This document shows positions 45,441-55,209 of a stretch of 64,000 nucleotides of DNA, in pieces (position 1 is the first letter of the stretch; each line of letters opens with the position of its first letter). The position numbers and the translations under genes were made by a program. This DNA is from Ectothiorhodospira shaposhnikovii. GTDB lineage: Bacteria > Pseudomonadota > Gammaproteobacteria > Ectothiorhodospirales > Ectothiorhodospiraceae. The notes under the pieces are model-generated. The model searched no databases and was not told where the DNA came from. It worked only from the letters and a program-made list of their open reading frames with translations. Location: positions 1 through 64,000 of the forward strand of contig NZ_NRSM01000019.1 in assembly GCF_016584105.1 (NCBI RefSeq). Reading direction: 5' to 3'.

Positions 45441-46073
45441 ATGCGCACCCGTATCAAGATCTGCGGCATCACCCGACCCGAAGACGCCCGGGCCGCCGTG
45501 CAGGCGGGCGCGGACGCCCTCGGGCTGGTGTTCTATGCCCCAAGCCCTCGTGCTGTCACCCCGGAACAGGCCCGTGTCATCGCCGACGTGGAAGCCCCGT
45601 TTGTCACCCGGGTCGGCCTGTTCGTGAATGCGGATGCCCAGTGGGTGCGCGAGGTGCTGGCCCGGGTCCGTCTGGACCTGTTGCAGTTCCATGGGGATGA
45701 ATCCCCGGAGTACTGCAGGTCCTTCGGCCTGGATTACATCAAGGCCATCCCCATGGCCGAGCCCGTGGCCGTGGGCGAATACATGGACCGTCATCCTGGC
45801 GCCCTGGGCTTTCTGCTGGACAGCCATGGCGCCGGTCAGGTGGGCGGGACCGGCAAGACCTTCGACTGGTCCAGCTGGCCTGACCGGGCAACACGCCCCC
45901 TGATCCTGGCCGGCGGACTCCATCCGGACAACGTGGCCGCCGCCGTGCAACAAACCCGCCCCTGGGCGGTGGACGTGAGCAGCGGCGTGGAGTCGGCCCC
46001 CGGCCTGAAGGACCCGGAACGCATGACCCGATTCATCAGCGAGGTATTACGTGTCGACCGTGATCAAGCCTGA
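45441..46073 (+). CDS. trpF: Phosphoribosylanthranilate isomerase
   Basis: A 210-residue TIM-barrel enzyme of tryptophan synthesis that converts N-(5-phosphoribosyl)anthranilate to CdRP. It begins [19 protein letters not shown], with the catalytic Cys in KICGI, then [13 protein letters not shown], a catalytic-Asp segment FLLDSHG, and [11 protein letters not shown] and [12 protein letters not shown] at the phosphate site. The ATG at 45441 fits the family start. It overlaps trpB by 23 bases. Confidence 0.95.
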   Translation: MRTRIKICGITRPEDARAAVQAGADALGLVFYAPSPRAVTPEQARVIADVEAPFVTRVGLFVNADAQWVREVLARVRLDLLQFHGDESPEYCRSFGLDYIKAIPMAEPVAVGEYMDRHPGALGFLLDSHGAGQVGGTGKTFDWSSWPDRATRPLILAGGLHPDNVAAAVQQTRPWAVDVSSGVESAPGLKDPERMTRFISEVLRVDRDQA

Positions 46074-47280
46074 ACAGACGCCGGACTGGCGAGCCTTCCC
46101 GGATGCCCGCGGGCATTTCGGGCCCTATGGCGGCCGTTTCGTTTCCGAGACCCTGATGGAACCCCTGCTGGAACTGCAGGAGGCTTATCAGCGTTATCTC
46201 CAGGATCCGCAGTTCCTGGCAGAGCTTGACCAGGACCTGGCCCATTACGTGGGGCGCCCCAGCCCCCTCTACCTGGCCGAGCGACTGACCCGGGAGCTGG
46301 GTGGAGCCAAAGTCTATCTCAAGCGGGAAGACCTCAATCACACCGGTGCCCACAAGGTGAACAACACCATCGGCCAGGCCCTGCTGGCCAAGCGCATGGG
46401 CAAGACCCGCATCATCGCCGAAACCGGCGCCGGTCAGCACGGCGTGGCCACTGCCACCGTGGCGGCCCGGCTGGGGCTGGAATGCGTGGTCTACATGGGC
46501 GCCGAGGACATCCAGCGCCAGGCTCCCAATGTCTACCGCATGCGCCTGCTGGGCGCCCGGGTGGTGCCGGTCACCTCCGGTTCCCGCACCCTCAAGGACG
46601 CCCTCAACGAGGCCATGCGGGACTGGGTCACCAACGTGGACAATACCTTCTACATCATCGGCACCGTGGCCGGTCCCCACCCCTATCCCGCCATGGTGCG
46701 TGATTTCCAGGCCATCATCGGCCGCGAGGCCCGTGAACAGTACCAGGCGGCCGAAGGCCGGCTGCCCGATGCCCTGGTGGCCTGTGTGGGCGGCGGTTCC
46801 AACGCCATCGGCCTGTTCCATCCCTTTCTTGCCGACGAGGGGGTGACCATGTACGGCGTGGAGGCCGCCGGTGACGGCATCGATACCGGGCGCCATTCCG
46901 CGCCCCTGTGTGCCGGCAGACCCGGTGTGTTGCATGGCAACCGCACCTATCTGATGGAGGACGAGGACGGTCAGATCATCGAGACCCATTCCGTCTCCGC
47001 CGGCCTGGACTACCCGGGTGTGGGTCCGGAGCACGCCTGGCTCAAGGACGTGGGTCGGGTGCAGTACGTGCCCATCACCGATCGGGAGGCCATGGATGCC
47101 TTCCACCGCCTGACCCGCACCGAGGGCATCATCCCCGCCCTGGAATCCAGCCATGCCGTCGCCTACGGCCTCAAGCTGGCGCCGACCCTGGCCCCGGAGC
47201 AGGGCATCATCATCAATCTGTCCGGCCGGGGTGACAAGGACATCAATACCGTAGCCCGTCTGGAGGGGATCGAACTGTGA
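46051..47280 (+). CDS. trpB: Tryptophan synthase beta subunit
   Basis: A 409-residue PLP enzyme that joins indole and serine. The PLP lysine is in [15 protein letters not shown] and the phosphate-binding loop is [26 protein letters not shown] and the C-terminal [12 protein letters not shown] are typical. It starts with GTG, inside the end of trpF, and its stop overlaps trpA, consistent with one operon. Confidence 0.96.
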   Translation: MSTVIKPEQTPDWRAFPDARGHFGPYGGRFVSETLMEPLLELQEAYQRYLQDPQFLAELDQDLAHYVGRPSPLYLAERLTRELGGAKVYLKREDLNHTGAHKVNNTIGQALLAKRMGKTRIIAETGAGQHGVATATVAARLGLECVVYMGAEDIQRQAPNVYRMRLLGARVVPVTSGSRTLKDALNEAMRDWVTNVDNTFYIIGTVAGPHPYPAMVRDFQAIIGREAREQYQAAEGRLPDALVACVGGGSNAIGLFHPFLADEGVTMYGVEAAGDGIDTGRHSAPLCAGRPGVLHGNRTYLMEDEDGQIIETHSVSAGLDYPGVGPEHAWLKDVGRVQYVPITDREAMDAFHRLTRTEGIIPALESSHAVAYGLKLAPTLAPEQGIIINLSGRGDKDINTVARLEGIEL

Positions 47281-48101
47281 GCCGCATCGCCGCCCGTTTT
47301 GAAGCCCTCAAGGCCCGTGGCCGCAAGGCCCTGATCCCCTACATCACCGCCGGTGACCCGGAGCCGGGCAACACCGTTCCCTTGATGCACGAGATGGTGG
47401 CGGCCGGTGCCGACATCATCGAACTGGGGGTGCCCTTTTCCGATCCCATGGCCGACGGTCCCGTGATCCAGCAGGCCTGTGAGCGGGCCCTCAGGCACCG
47501 TGTCAGCCTGCGCAAGGTGCTGGAGATGGTGGGTGAGTTCCGGCGCGACAACATCGAGACCCCGGTAGTCCTCATGGGGTATCTCAACCCGGTGGAGATC
47601 ATGGGCTATGAGACCCTGGCCCGTGATGCCGCCCGGGCCGGCGTGGACGGCGTGCTGACCGTGGACCTGCCGCCGGAGGAGAGCGCGGAATTGGCCGGGG
47701 CCTTGAAGCGCCATGGGGTTGACCCCATCTTCCTGCTGGCACCCACCAGCCATGAGGCGCGCATCCGCGGCGTGAGCGAGGTGGCCGCCGGGTTTGTCTA
47801 TTACGTCTCCCTCAAGGGTGTCACCGGGGCCGCCACCCTGGATGTGGATGCCGTGGCCCAAAAGCTGGCCTTGATCCGTCGCCAGACGGACCTGCCGGTG
47901 GGGGTGGGTTTCGGCATCAGTGATGCCGAGACTGCCGCCAGAGTGTCCCGGATCGCCGATGCGGTGGTGGTGGGCAGTGCCTTGGTCAAGCGTATCGCCG
48001 CCCATGCCGACGACCCCGCCGCCGGGCGTCGTGAAGTGACCCAGGTGCTGGCCGGAATGCGTCGTGCCATGGATCAGGCCACCACCGCGACCCCAGCCTG
48101 A
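47277..48101 (+). CDS. trpA: Tryptophan synthase alpha subunit
   Basis: A 274-residue TIM barrel that releases indole from indole-3-glycerol phosphate. It shows [16 protein letters not shown], the catalytic Glu in [19 protein letters not shown], the catalytic Asp in [14 protein letters not shown], and [15 protein letters not shown] at the phosphate site. It starts at GTG overlapping the trpB stop. Normal length. Confidence 0.96.
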   Translation: MSRIAARFEALKARGRKALIPYITAGDPEPGNTVPLMHEMVAAGADIIELGVPFSDPMADGPVIQQACERALRHRVSLRKVLEMVGEFRRDNIETPVVLMGYLNPVEIMGYETLARDAARAGVDGVLTVDLPPEESAELAGALKRHGVDPIFLLAPTSHEARIRGVSEVAAGFVYYVSLKGVTGAATLDVDAVAQKLALIRRQTDLPVGVGFGISDAETAARVSRIADAVVVGSALVKRIAAHADDPAAGRREVTQVLAGMRRAMDQATTATPA

Positions 48102-48143
48102 GCCGGGACCCCGATTCATTCATCCAAACGTTGACGATCGCCC

Positions 48144-49166
48144 ATGAGCTGGTTTGAAAAACTCGTTCCTTCCCGGATCCGCACCGACGCCACCAACAAG
48201 CGGGCGGTGCCCGAAGGTCTGTGGCTGCGCTGCGATGGCTGTTCCGCCACCCTGTACCGCCCCGAGGTGGAGCGCAATCTGGAAGTCTGCCCCAAGTGCG
48301 GTTTCCACATGCGCATCAACGCCCGCAGGCGTCTGGAAGCCTTCCTGGACGAAGGCGAGCGCCAGGAGATCGGTGCCCAGATCGAGCCGGTGGACATGCT
48401 GAAGTTCCGTGACAGCAAGCGCTACAAGGATCGTCTGGTGGCGGCCCAGAAGACCACGGGCGAGAAGGATGCCCTGGTGGTCATGCAGGGCCGGTTGTTC
48501 GGCATGCCGGTGGTGGCGGCGGCTTTCAACTTCAATTTCATGGGGGGTTCCATGGGCTCCGTGGTGGGTGAGCGTTTCGTGCGCGGCGTGAATGCCGCCA
48601 TTGAGGCCCGCTGCCCCGTGGTCTGCTTCTCCGCCAGCGGCGGCGCCCGTATGCAGGAGGCCCTGTTCTCCCTGATGCAGATGGCCAAGACCAGTGCCGC
48701 CCTGGCGCGCCTGAAGGAGGAGGGGCTGCCCTTCATTTCCGTCATGACCGATCCCACCATGGGCGGCGTATCCGCCAGTCTGGCGATGCTGGGTGACGTG
48801 AATGCCGCCGAGCCCGGTGCCCTGATCGGGTTTGCCGGTCCCCGGGTGATCAAGCAGACCGTGCGCGAGACCCTGCCGGAAGGTTTCCAGCGGGCCGAAT
48901 TCCTGCTGGAGCATGGCGCGGTGGATCTGATCATCGACCGTCGCCAGATGCGGCCTCGCCTGGGCAAGCTGCTGGCCATGCTGACCCACCAGCCCGCGCC
49001 GGACATGCCGGTGCCGGAGGAGGATGGAGAGGATGTCCAGGACACTCCCGCCGAGAATGGCAACGGCAACGACCATAATGGTTCTGCCGGTGGCAACACC
49101 GGGACCAGCGCTGCAGGCGGCAGTGACAACGGCACTTCGCCTGAGTCACAGGGGCAGGGTGGTTGA
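48144..49166 (+). CDS. accD: Acetyl-CoA carboxylase carboxyltransferase subunit beta
   Basis: A 340-residue subunit that, with AccA, transfers CO2 from biotin to acetyl-CoA for fatty-acid synthesis. The zinc ribbon is [11 protein letters not shown] with CPKCGFHM, and the crotonase-like core follows ([50 protein letters not shown]). Compared with the usual 285-305 residues it has an extra tail of about 45 residues rich in Gly, Asn, Ser and acidic residues. It couples to folC (TGATG). Confidence 0.95.
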   Translation: MSWFEKLVPSRIRTDATNKRAVPEGLWLRCDGCSATLYRPEVERNLEVCPKCGFHMRINARRRLEAFLDEGERQEIGAQIEPVDMLKFRDSKRYKDRLVAAQKTTGEKDALVVMQGRLFGMPVVAAAFNFNFMGGSMGSVVGERFVRGVNAAIEARCPVVCFSASGGARMQEALFSLMQMAKTSAALARLKEEGLPFISVMTDPTMGGVSASLAMLGDVNAAEPGALIGFAGPRVIKQTVRETLPEGFQRAEFLLEHGAVDLIIDRRQMRPRLGKLLAMLTHQPAPDMPVPEEDGEDVQDTPAENGNGNDHNGSAGGNTGTSAAGGSDNGTSPESQGQGG

Positions 49167-50488
49167 TGACCGCCCAGGCTGGGGCCCTGCCGCGTCATCC
49201 CACGCTGGAGGCCTGGCTGGCCTGGCAGGAACAGGCGCACACCCGGCCCATTGATCTGGGGTTGGAGCGGGTGGCCCAGGTGGCCGACCGGCTGCAACTC
49301 AGGCCTGCCCCGGTGCCTGTCATCACCGTGGGCGGCACCAACGGCAAGGGTTCCACGGTGGCCATGCTGGAGGGCATCTACCGGGCGGCGGGATACCGGG
49401 TGGGTTGTTACAGTTCGCCTCACCTGATCCACTACAACGAGCGTATCCGCATTGATGGCCGCCCGGTGGCTGACGCGCCCATCTGCGAGGCCTTCACGGC
49501 CATTGACCGGGCCCGGGGCGAGATCAGCCTCAGCTATTTCGAGTTTGGCACCCTGGCCGCGCTGTGGCTGTTCCATCGAGAGCGGGTGGATGTGATGGTG
49601 CTGGAGGTGGGGCTGGGCGGGCGTCTGGATGCAGTCAATATCCTGGATGCCGACGTGGCCGTGGTCACCGCCGTGGGTATCGATCATCAGGCCTTTCTGG
49701 GGGATGATCGGGAGTCCATCGGGTTTGAAAAGGCCGGTATCTTCCGCAGTGGTCGCGTTGCCGTCTGTGGTGATGCCGACCCGCCGGCCCGCTTGCTGGG
49801 CCATGCCGACCGGATCGGGGCCCGTCTGCTGCTGGCCGGACGGGACTTTACCCCGCTGACCGGGTCGCGTACGGACACATGGCAATATCGGGGGGCGGGT
49901 CTGGTGCTGGAAGGGTTGCCCGCACCTGCTTTGTCCGGGAGTGTGCAGTACCGCAATGCCTCATCGGCGATTACCGCTGTGTTGTCCCTGCAGGAGCGCC
50001 TGCCCGTGACCCGGGAGGCCGTTGACCGGGGATTGGCCGAGGCGCGTCTGCCTGGTCGCTTTCAATTGCTCCGGGAAGCCCCGGCGCTGTGGGTGGATGT
50101 GGCCCACAACCCCCAGGGGGCGGAAAGTCTGGCCCTGAATTTGCTGGGCGTACCCTGCCGGGGGCGCACCCTGGCTGTCATGGGCGTGATGGCCGACAAG
50201 GATGTGGATGGCATCCTGAACCCCCTGCGGGATGTCGTGCACGACTGGTACGTGGCCGCGCCCCGCACCGGGCGAGCCCTGGAGGCCCCGGTACTGGCCG
50301 CCCGCGTGGCGGCACTGACCCGGCATTCGGTGCAGCCCCATGAATCGGTGATGCAGGCCTGCAGGGCAGCGCTGGCGGCTGCCGGCCCCGAAGACCGGGT
50401 GATCGTCTTCGGCTCCTTCTTCACGGTGGCCGAGGTGCTGCAGGGAGATTTTTCCGGACCTCCACCGATGGGCCATCCCGGGTTATGA
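49166..50488 (+). CDS. folC: Bifunctional folylpolyglutamate/dihydrofolate synthase
   Basis: A 440-residue ATP-dependent ligase of folate synthesis. The P-loop is [19 protein letters not shown], followed by [14 protein letters not shown], the Mur-ligase-like [15 protein letters not shown] and [13 protein letters not shown]-like segments, and [13 protein letters not shown] near the C-terminal domain. ATG 49166 overlaps the accD stop; the TTG one codon earlier is less likely. This accD-folC order is common in gammaproteobacteria. Confidence 0.94.
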   Translation: MTAQAGALPRHPTLEAWLAWQEQAHTRPIDLGLERVAQVADRLQLRPAPVPVITVGGTNGKGSTVAMLEGIYRAAGYRVGCYSSPHLIHYNERIRIDGRPVADAPICEAFTAIDRARGEISLSYFEFGTLAALWLFHRERVDVMVLEVGLGGRLDAVNILDADVAVVTAVGIDHQAFLGDDRESIGFEKAGIFRSGRVAVCGDADPPARLLGHADRIGARLLLAGRDFTPLTGSRTDTWQYRGAGLVLEGLPAPALSGSVQYRNASSAITAVLSLQERLPVTREAVDRGLAEARLPGRFQLLREAPALWVDVAHNPQGAESLALNLLGVPCRGRTLAVMGVMADKDVDGILNPLRDVVHDWYVAAPRTGRALEAPVLAARVAALTRHSVQPHESVMQACRAALAAAGPEDRVIVFGSFFTVAEVLQGDFSGPPPMGHPGL

Positions 50489-50591
50489 TTGGGGCATATG
50501 TTCATATTGGCCGGAATTTTCACGGGCCGTCAGGGTCTTTTCCATTTCAGGCCGATCGGATAACACCAACACCAACGTAGGAGTACATGCT

Positions 50592-51062
50592 GTGACCCAG
50601 ATCGATATCGGTATCAAAGAACAGGACAGAGTCGAGATTGCCGAAGGCCTCAAGCGTCTGCTGGCTGATTCCTACACCCTCTATCTGCAGACCCACAACT
50701 TCCACTGGAACGTGGTGGGCCCCCAGTTCCGTGATCTGCACCTGATGTTCGAAGAACATTACACCGAACTGGCCACCGCCGTGGACGACATCGCCGAGCG
50801 CATCCGTGCCCTGGACGTGCCCGCCCCGGGGACCTACAAGGAATTCGCCCGCCTGAGCAGCATCGGGGAAGTGGAGGGCGTGCCGCCCGCCAAGGAGATG
50901 GTGGATCTGCTGACCGTGGGTCATGAGCAGGTGGTGAAGACCTGCCGTGACGTGCTCAAGCTGTCCCAGGAAGCCGGTGATGAATCCACCTCCGCGCTGG
51001 CTTCCGATCGCATGCGCATTCACGAAAAGACCGCCTGGATGCTGCGCGCACTGAACAAGTAA
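50592..51062 (+). CDS. dps: Dps-family DNA-protection/ferritin-like protein
   Basis: A 156-residue four-helix-bundle protein. The ferroxidase residues lie in [18 protein letters not shown] and [20 protein letters not shown]. Dps proteins form dodecamers that oxidise and store iron using hydrogen peroxide and protect DNA. The start is GTG 50592, with AGGAG eight bases upstream; an ATG six bases earlier is out of frame and stops at once. It is a single gene with its own leader region. Confidence 0.92.
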   Translation: MTQIDIGIKEQDRVEIAEGLKRLLADSYTLYLQTHNFHWNVVGPQFRDLHLMFEEHYTELATAVDDIAERIRALDVPAPGTYKEFARLSSIGEVEGVPPAKEMVDLLTVGHEQVVKTCRDVLKLSQEAGDESTSALASDRMRIHEKTAWMLRALNK

Positions 51063-51389
51063 GCCCCATGCCCGGCCCCCACGGCAAGCCGTGGGGGCTC
51101 GGTGCCTGTGCGGCCGGCATGGAATGTCCCCGCAAACTCCCGCATTACCCCTCCTACCTCATTTCCATGACAATCGCCCTTTGTCTTTTTGTGCCAATTA
51201 GGGGAACATTACGCCCTTGATCTGGGAACGGGTCCCCGGGCTTCCGGCTGCGCCGGGATCGACATGGGGTATCTCTCAACGCTCGGCGTTGACCCGGTGC
51301 ATGACCGGGCCAGGGCGGAGCCTCATCCCGGCATGGGCGCCGCTTGCCGTGGCAGCCCGGCCGCTACCTTAAGGCAGAACAGACAGACT
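51063..51389. other. Leader region of bchI; stem-loop after dps
   Basis: At 51075-51098 a perfect 10-bp stem GCCCCCACGG/CCGTGGGGGC with loop CAAG follows dps and probably ends its transcript, although no T-run follows. The remaining 290 bp must hold the bchIDO promoter. No exact TGT-N12-ACA PpsR box is present; TGTGCCAATTAGGGGAACA has 13 bases between the halves. An in-frame extension of bchI to 51189 exists but does not resemble the family. Confidence 0.5.
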
Positions 51390-52415
51390 ATGGCTTTGAC
51401 GTTTCCGTTTTCGGCGATTGTCGCGCAGGACGAGATGAAACTCGCCCTCCTCATCTCTGCCATCGACTCCAGTATCGGCGGTGTGCTGGTATTCGGGGAT
51501 CGGGGCACGGGTAAATCCACCACGGTACGTGCACTGGCTGCGTTGCTGCCTCCCATGGAGGCGGTCGTCAACTGCCCCTACGGTTGCGCGCCGGAAAAAC
51601 GTGCCGGCCTGTGCGGCGTCTGTGAAGGTCCCGATGCCAAGGACAAGCCCAAGACCCGCAAGGTGCCGGTGCCCGTGGTGGACATGCCCCTGGGCGTGAC
51701 CGAAGATCGGGTGGTGGGTGCCCTGGATCTGGAGCGGGCCCTCACCCAGGGCGAAAAAGCCTTCGAACCGGGCCTGCTGGCCCGCGCCCATCGCGGCTTT
51801 TTGTACATCGACGAGGTCAACCTGCTGGAAGACCACCTGGTGGATCTGTTGCTGGACGTGGCCGCGTCCGGCGAGAACGTGGTGGAGCGTGAAGGCCTGA
51901 GTATCCGCCACCCCGCCAAGTTCGTGCTCATCGGCAGCGGTAACCCGGAAGAGGGGGAGCTGCGTCCCCAGTTGCTGGACCGCTTCGGCCTGTCCGTCGA
52001 GATCACCACCCCCACCGATCTGCCCACCCGCATCGAGGTGGTGCGTCGCCGGGATGCCTTCGAAAAGGATCCGGAAGGCTTCACCCAGAAGTGGAAGCGC
52101 CAGGATGCCAAGCTGCGCAAGCAGCTCGTGGACGGCCGCGCCCTGCTGCCCGAAGTGGTGGTCCCCGACGTGGCCCTGGAGCGGGCAGCGCAGCTGTGTC
52201 TGAAGCTGGGCACTGATGGCCTGCGTGGCGAGCTGACCCTGATCCGCGCCGCCCGTGCCCTGGCCGCCTTCCAGGGCGACCGGGAAGTGACCGACGAACA
52301 CCTGCGTCGCATCGCCCCGCCGGCCCTGCGTCATCGTCTGCGCCGCAACCCGCTGGACGACGCGGGGTCCACGGTGCGTGTGGAGCGGGCTATCGCGGAA
52401 ATGTTCGACGCATGA
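51390..52415 (+). CDS. bchI: Magnesium chelatase subunit I
   Basis: A 341-residue AAA+ ATPase that, with BchD and BchH, inserts Mg into protoporphyrin IX, the first committed step to bacteriochlorophyll. It shows Walker A FGDRGTGKST, a Cys-rich insert (CPYGCAPEKRAGLCGVC), GVTEDRVVGALDLERAL, Walker B GFLYIDEVNLL and ATPase sensor GSGNPEEGELRPQLLDRFG. Start at ATG 51390 (ALTFPFSAIVAQDEMKLALL). The stop overlaps bchD. Confidence 0.96.
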   Translation: MALTFPFSAIVAQDEMKLALLISAIDSSIGGVLVFGDRGTGKSTTVRALAALLPPMEAVVNCPYGCAPEKRAGLCGVCEGPDAKDKPKTRKVPVPVVDMPLGVTEDRVVGALDLERALTQGEKAFEPGLLARAHRGFLYIDEVNLLEDHLVDLLLDVAASGENVVEREGLSIRHPAKFVLIGSGNPEEGELRPQLLDRFGLSVEITTPTDLPTRIEVVRRRDAFEKDPEGFTQKWKRQDAKLRKQLVDGRALLPEVVVPDVALERAAQLCLKLGTDGLRGELTLIRAARALAAFQGDREVTDEHLRRIAPPALRHRLRRNPLDDAGSTVRVERAIAEMFDA

Positions 52416-54199
52416 CCGATCCGCGCGCACCCGAACTGACACCGTGGGCGGCGGCCGGCATTGCGGCCGGCCTGTTTGCCGTCGATCCGGCCGGTTGCGG
52501 TGGTCTGGTGCTGCGTGCCCACGCCGGCCCGGTCCGTGAACGCTGGCTGGAGCAGTTGCGTCAACTGTTGCCGCCGACCTCTCCCATGCGTCGTCTGCCG
52601 TTGCACATCGCCGACGGCCGTCTGCTCGGCGGTCTGGATCTGGCCGCGACCCTCAAGGCCGGCAAGCCCATCGCCGAGCGGGGGTTGTTGGCGGAGTGTG
52701 ATGGCGGTGTCGCGGTGGCGGCCATGGCCGAGCGTCTGACCGTGGCCACCGCCGGTCGCATTGCCGCGGTGATGGATTCCCATGAGGTCCTGCTGGAACG
52801 GGACGGCTTGGGTCTGCGGGTGCCCACCCGGTTCGGGGTGGTGGCCCTGGACGAAGGTGTCACCGATGACGAGGTGGTGCCGGTGGTGCTCACCGACCGG
52901 CTGGCCTTCCAGGTGGACATCGTGCCCGTGGGTATCCGGGATGTGGACGAGCCCTTCTGGACCGTGGACGACATCGTTGCCGCCCGCAACCTGCTGCCCC
53001 AGGTGGAAGCGGGGGATTCCGTGCTGGAGGCCCTGTGCGGGGCCGCCATGGCATTGGGTATCGCGTCCCTGCGCATCCCGTTCCTGGCCCTGAGGGTGGC
53101 CCGTGCGGCCGCCGCCCTGGATGGTCGTACCCAGGTTTCCGATGATGATGCGACCCTGGCCGGGCGGCTGGTGCTGGCCCCCCGTGCCACCCGGTTGCCG
53201 CCCATGGAGCCGCCGGAGGATCAACAGGAGGAGGCACCGCCGCCGGAGCAGCAGCCACCGGACGAGCCGCCGCCGGAAGGGGAGGATCAGCAGACCCAGC
53301 AGGATCTGGACAAGCCCCTGGAAGACCGGGTGCTGGAGGCCGCCAAGGCCGCCCTGCCGGCCGGGTTGCTGGCCCAGTTGCAGCTGGGTGCCATGCGCAG
53401 CCGCTCCGGCTCTGCCGGCAAGGCGGGAGCGCTGCAGCAGGGCAAGTCCCGTGGGCGCCCCATCGGCACCCGTCGGGGGGAGATCCGTGCCGGTGCCCGG
53501 CTCAACGTCATCGAGACCCTGCGGGCGGCGGCTCCCTGGCAGCCCCTGCGGCGTGCCCAGGCCTTGGCCAGCGGCGCCGTCAAGGGGCCGCGGGTGCATG
53601 TGCGGCGGGATGATTTTCGCATCACCCGCTTCAAGCAGCGCACCGAGACCACCACCATCTTTGCGGTGGATGCCTCCGGTTCCGCGGCCCTGCATCGTCT
53701 GGCCGAGGCCAAGGGGGCGGTGGAGCTGTTGCTGGCGGACTGCTATGTGCGTCGTGACCGGGTCGGACTGATTGCGTTTCGGGGGCAGGGGGCCGAGTTG
53801 TTGCTGCCGCCCACCCGCTCCCTGGTGCGGGCCAAGCGCAGTCTGGCCGGGCTGCCGGGCGGCGGCGGTACGCCCCTGGCCGCGGCCATTGATGCCGTGC
53901 GTGAACTGGCCGAGGCGGTGAAGCGTCGGGGCGAGACCCCGGTGGCGGTGTTCCTGACCGATGGTCGGGCCAACATCGACCGGGAAGGCAAGCCCGGTCG
54001 ACCCAAGGCCATGGAGGATGCCGTGGCCGCGGCGCGGGTGCTGGCGCAGGAGAACTTCACCACCATCCTGGTGGATACCTCTCCCCGACCCCAGCGTTCC
54101 GCCCAGGAACTGTCCCAGGCCATGAATGCCCGCTATCTGCCCTTGCCCTACGCCGATGCGGCCACGTTGTCCTCGGCGGTGCAGGCGGCCAGCAGTTAA
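52412..54199 (+). CDS. bchD: Magnesium chelatase subunit D
   Basis: A 595-residue partner of BchI. The N-terminal AAA-like half (about 1-260) lacks a good Walker A, as usual for BchD. A Pro/Glu/Gln-rich acidic linker follows (about 265-310), then an integrin-I/von Willebrand A domain (about 405-595) with the MIDAS motif VDASGSAAL and FLTDGRANIDRE. It forms the platform ring for BchI and docks BchH. It overlaps bchI by four bases and is followed by bchO. Confidence 0.95.
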   Translation: MTDPRAPELTPWAAAGIAAGLFAVDPAGCGGLVLRAHAGPVRERWLEQLRQLLPPTSPMRRLPLHIADGRLLGGLDLAATLKAGKPIAERGLLAECDGGVAVAAMAERLTVATAGRIAAVMDSHEVLLERDGLGLRVPTRFGVVALDEGVTDDEVVPVVLTDRLAFQVDIVPVGIRDVDEPFWTVDDIVAARNLLPQVEAGDSVLEALCGAAMALGIASLRIPFLALRVARAAAALDGRTQVSDDDATLAGRLVLAPRATRLPPMEPPEDQQEEAPPPEQQPPDEPPPEGEDQQTQQDLDKPLEDRVLEAAKAALPAGLLAQLQLGAMRSRSGSAGKAGALQQGKSRGRPIGTRRGEIRAGARLNVIETLRAAAPWQPLRRAQALASGAVKGPRVHVRRDDFRITRFKQRTETTTIFAVDASGSAALHRLAEAKGAVELLLADCYVRRDRVGLIAFRGQGAELLLPPTRSLVRAKRSLAGLPGGGGTPLAAAIDAVRELAEAVKRRGETPVAVFLTDGRANIDREGKPGRPKAMEDAVAAARVLAQENFTTILVDTSPRPQRSAQELSQAMNARYLPLPYADAATLSSAVQAASS

Positions 54200-54208
54200 G
54201 GGGCCGTC

Positions 54209-55087
54209 ATGACAGGCCGGCTGGACTGGGCGCGGGATGGTCATGACTGGCCGCACCGTGACGCCAGCCGGTTTGTCGAGGCCGGTGGTCTGCGCTGGCA
54301 TGTGCAGTGTCTGGGGGAGGGGCCGCCCATCCTGCTGGTTCACGGTACCGGTGCCGCCTCCCATAGCTGGCGTGATCTCATGCCCCTGCTGGCCCGTCGT
54401 TTCACGGTGATCGCACCGGATCTGCCGGGACATGGGTTCTCCTCCCCACCGGCGCGCTTTGCCGGGTTTGCCCTGCCGGGCATGGCGGCGTCCCTGGCGG
54501 CGCTGCTCAAGCAGATGAACTTGTCTCCGGTCCTGGTGGCCGGGCATTCCGCCGGGGCCGCGGTGCTGGCCCGCATGTGTCTTGACGGACACATTGCGCC
54601 CCGGACCCTGGTGAGCATCAACGGGGTCATGCTTCCCCTGCCGGGTACAGTGAGCCTGTTCTTCAGTGCCTCGGCGCGTGTCCTTTCGATGATTCCCTTC
54701 ATCCCCCATTACGTGGCCTGGCGGGCCACGGATCGCCGTGCCCTGGAAGGATTGCTGCGGGGAACCGGTTCGCGGGTGGACGCCCGGGGCCTGGAGCTGT
54801 ACGGGCGTCTGGTGCGCAGTCCCGGGCATGTGGGTGGGACCCTCAACATGATGGTGAACTGGGACCTGCATCCCCTGGCCCGGGATCTGGCCCGTCTGCC
54901 GGTGCCGTTGGTGCAGGTGGTCGGCGGCAATGACCGTACCGTGCCGCCCTCGGAGTCGCGACGTGTACAGGCGCTGCTGCCCCAGGCGCGCCTGGTGACC
55001 CTGCCGGGGTTGGGGCATCTGGCCCACGAGGAGCGTCCGGACCTGTTCGAGGCCCTGTTGCTGGAGCCGTTTTCGGCGTGTCCATGA
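54209..55087 (+). CDS. bchO: BchO, alpha/beta hydrolase of the magnesium-chelatase operon
   Basis: A 292-residue alpha/beta hydrolase always found with bchID in purple bacteria. It shows PPILLVHGTGAASHSWRDL, APDLPGHGFS, the nucleophile elbow AGHSAGAAVLA and the late PGLGHLAHEE His. It is thought to help magnesium chelation in vivo, but its reaction is not established. It lies nine bases after bchD, and a clear terminator follows. Confidence 0.92.
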   Translation: MTGRLDWARDGHDWPHRDASRFVEAGGLRWHVQCLGEGPPILLVHGTGAASHSWRDLMPLLARRFTVIAPDLPGHGFSSPPARFAGFALPGMAASLAALLKQMNLSPVLVAGHSAGAAVLARMCLDGHIAPRTLVSINGVMLPLPGTVSLFFSASARVLSMIPFIPHYVAWRATDRRALEGLLRGTGSRVDARGLELYGRLVRSPGHVGGTLNMMVNWDLHPLARDLARLPVPLVQVVGGNDRTVPPSESRRVQALLPQARLVTLPGLGHLAHEERPDLFEALLLEPFSACP

Positions 55088-55111
55088 AGGGAATGACATG
55101 CCTCATGTAAT

Positions 55112-55142
55112 GCGCATTTACCCGGTCTAAATGCGCTTTTTT
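55112..55142 (+). terminator. Terminator of bchIDO
   Basis: GCGCATTTA (55112-55120) and TAAATGCGC (55128-55136) form a nine-bp stem with a seven-base loop, followed by six T. It is a classical intrinsic terminator and separates bchIDO from crtIB. Confidence 0.88.
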
Positions 55143-55174
55143 CGTATGGTATGCCCCGTATCTCCCTGCTAGAC

Positions 55175-55192
55175 TGTCAAGCAATACTTACA
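55175..55192. promoter_or_regulatory. PpsR/CrtJ binding site ahead of crtI
   Basis: TGTCAAGCAATACTTACA is an exact TGT-N12-ACA box, the recognition pattern of the aerobic repressor PpsR (CrtJ) of purple bacteria. It ends 17 bases before the crtI start codon, so binding would block transcription of crtIB. Confidence 0.72.
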
Positions 55193-55209
55193 GTTGATAG
55201 GGTTGCTCT

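Noticed and set aside
43817-45472. A 551-codon open frame opposite nifA
   Set aside because: Antisense shadow of nifA; no recognisable motif and wrong amino-acid composition.
51180-51220. PpsR box ahead of bchI (TGTGCCAATTAGGGGAACA)
   Set aside because: The half-sites are separated by 13 rather than 12 bases and there is no nearby promoter to support it.
51189-51389. N-terminal extension of bchI
   Set aside because: The 67 residues do not resemble BchI; the family N terminus begins at ATG 51390.
52331-55099. A 922-codon open frame on the minus strand opposite bchD and bchO
   Set aside because: It is rich in Gln, His, Arg and Gly with no domain, the typical shadow of high-GC codons of the real genes on the plus strand.
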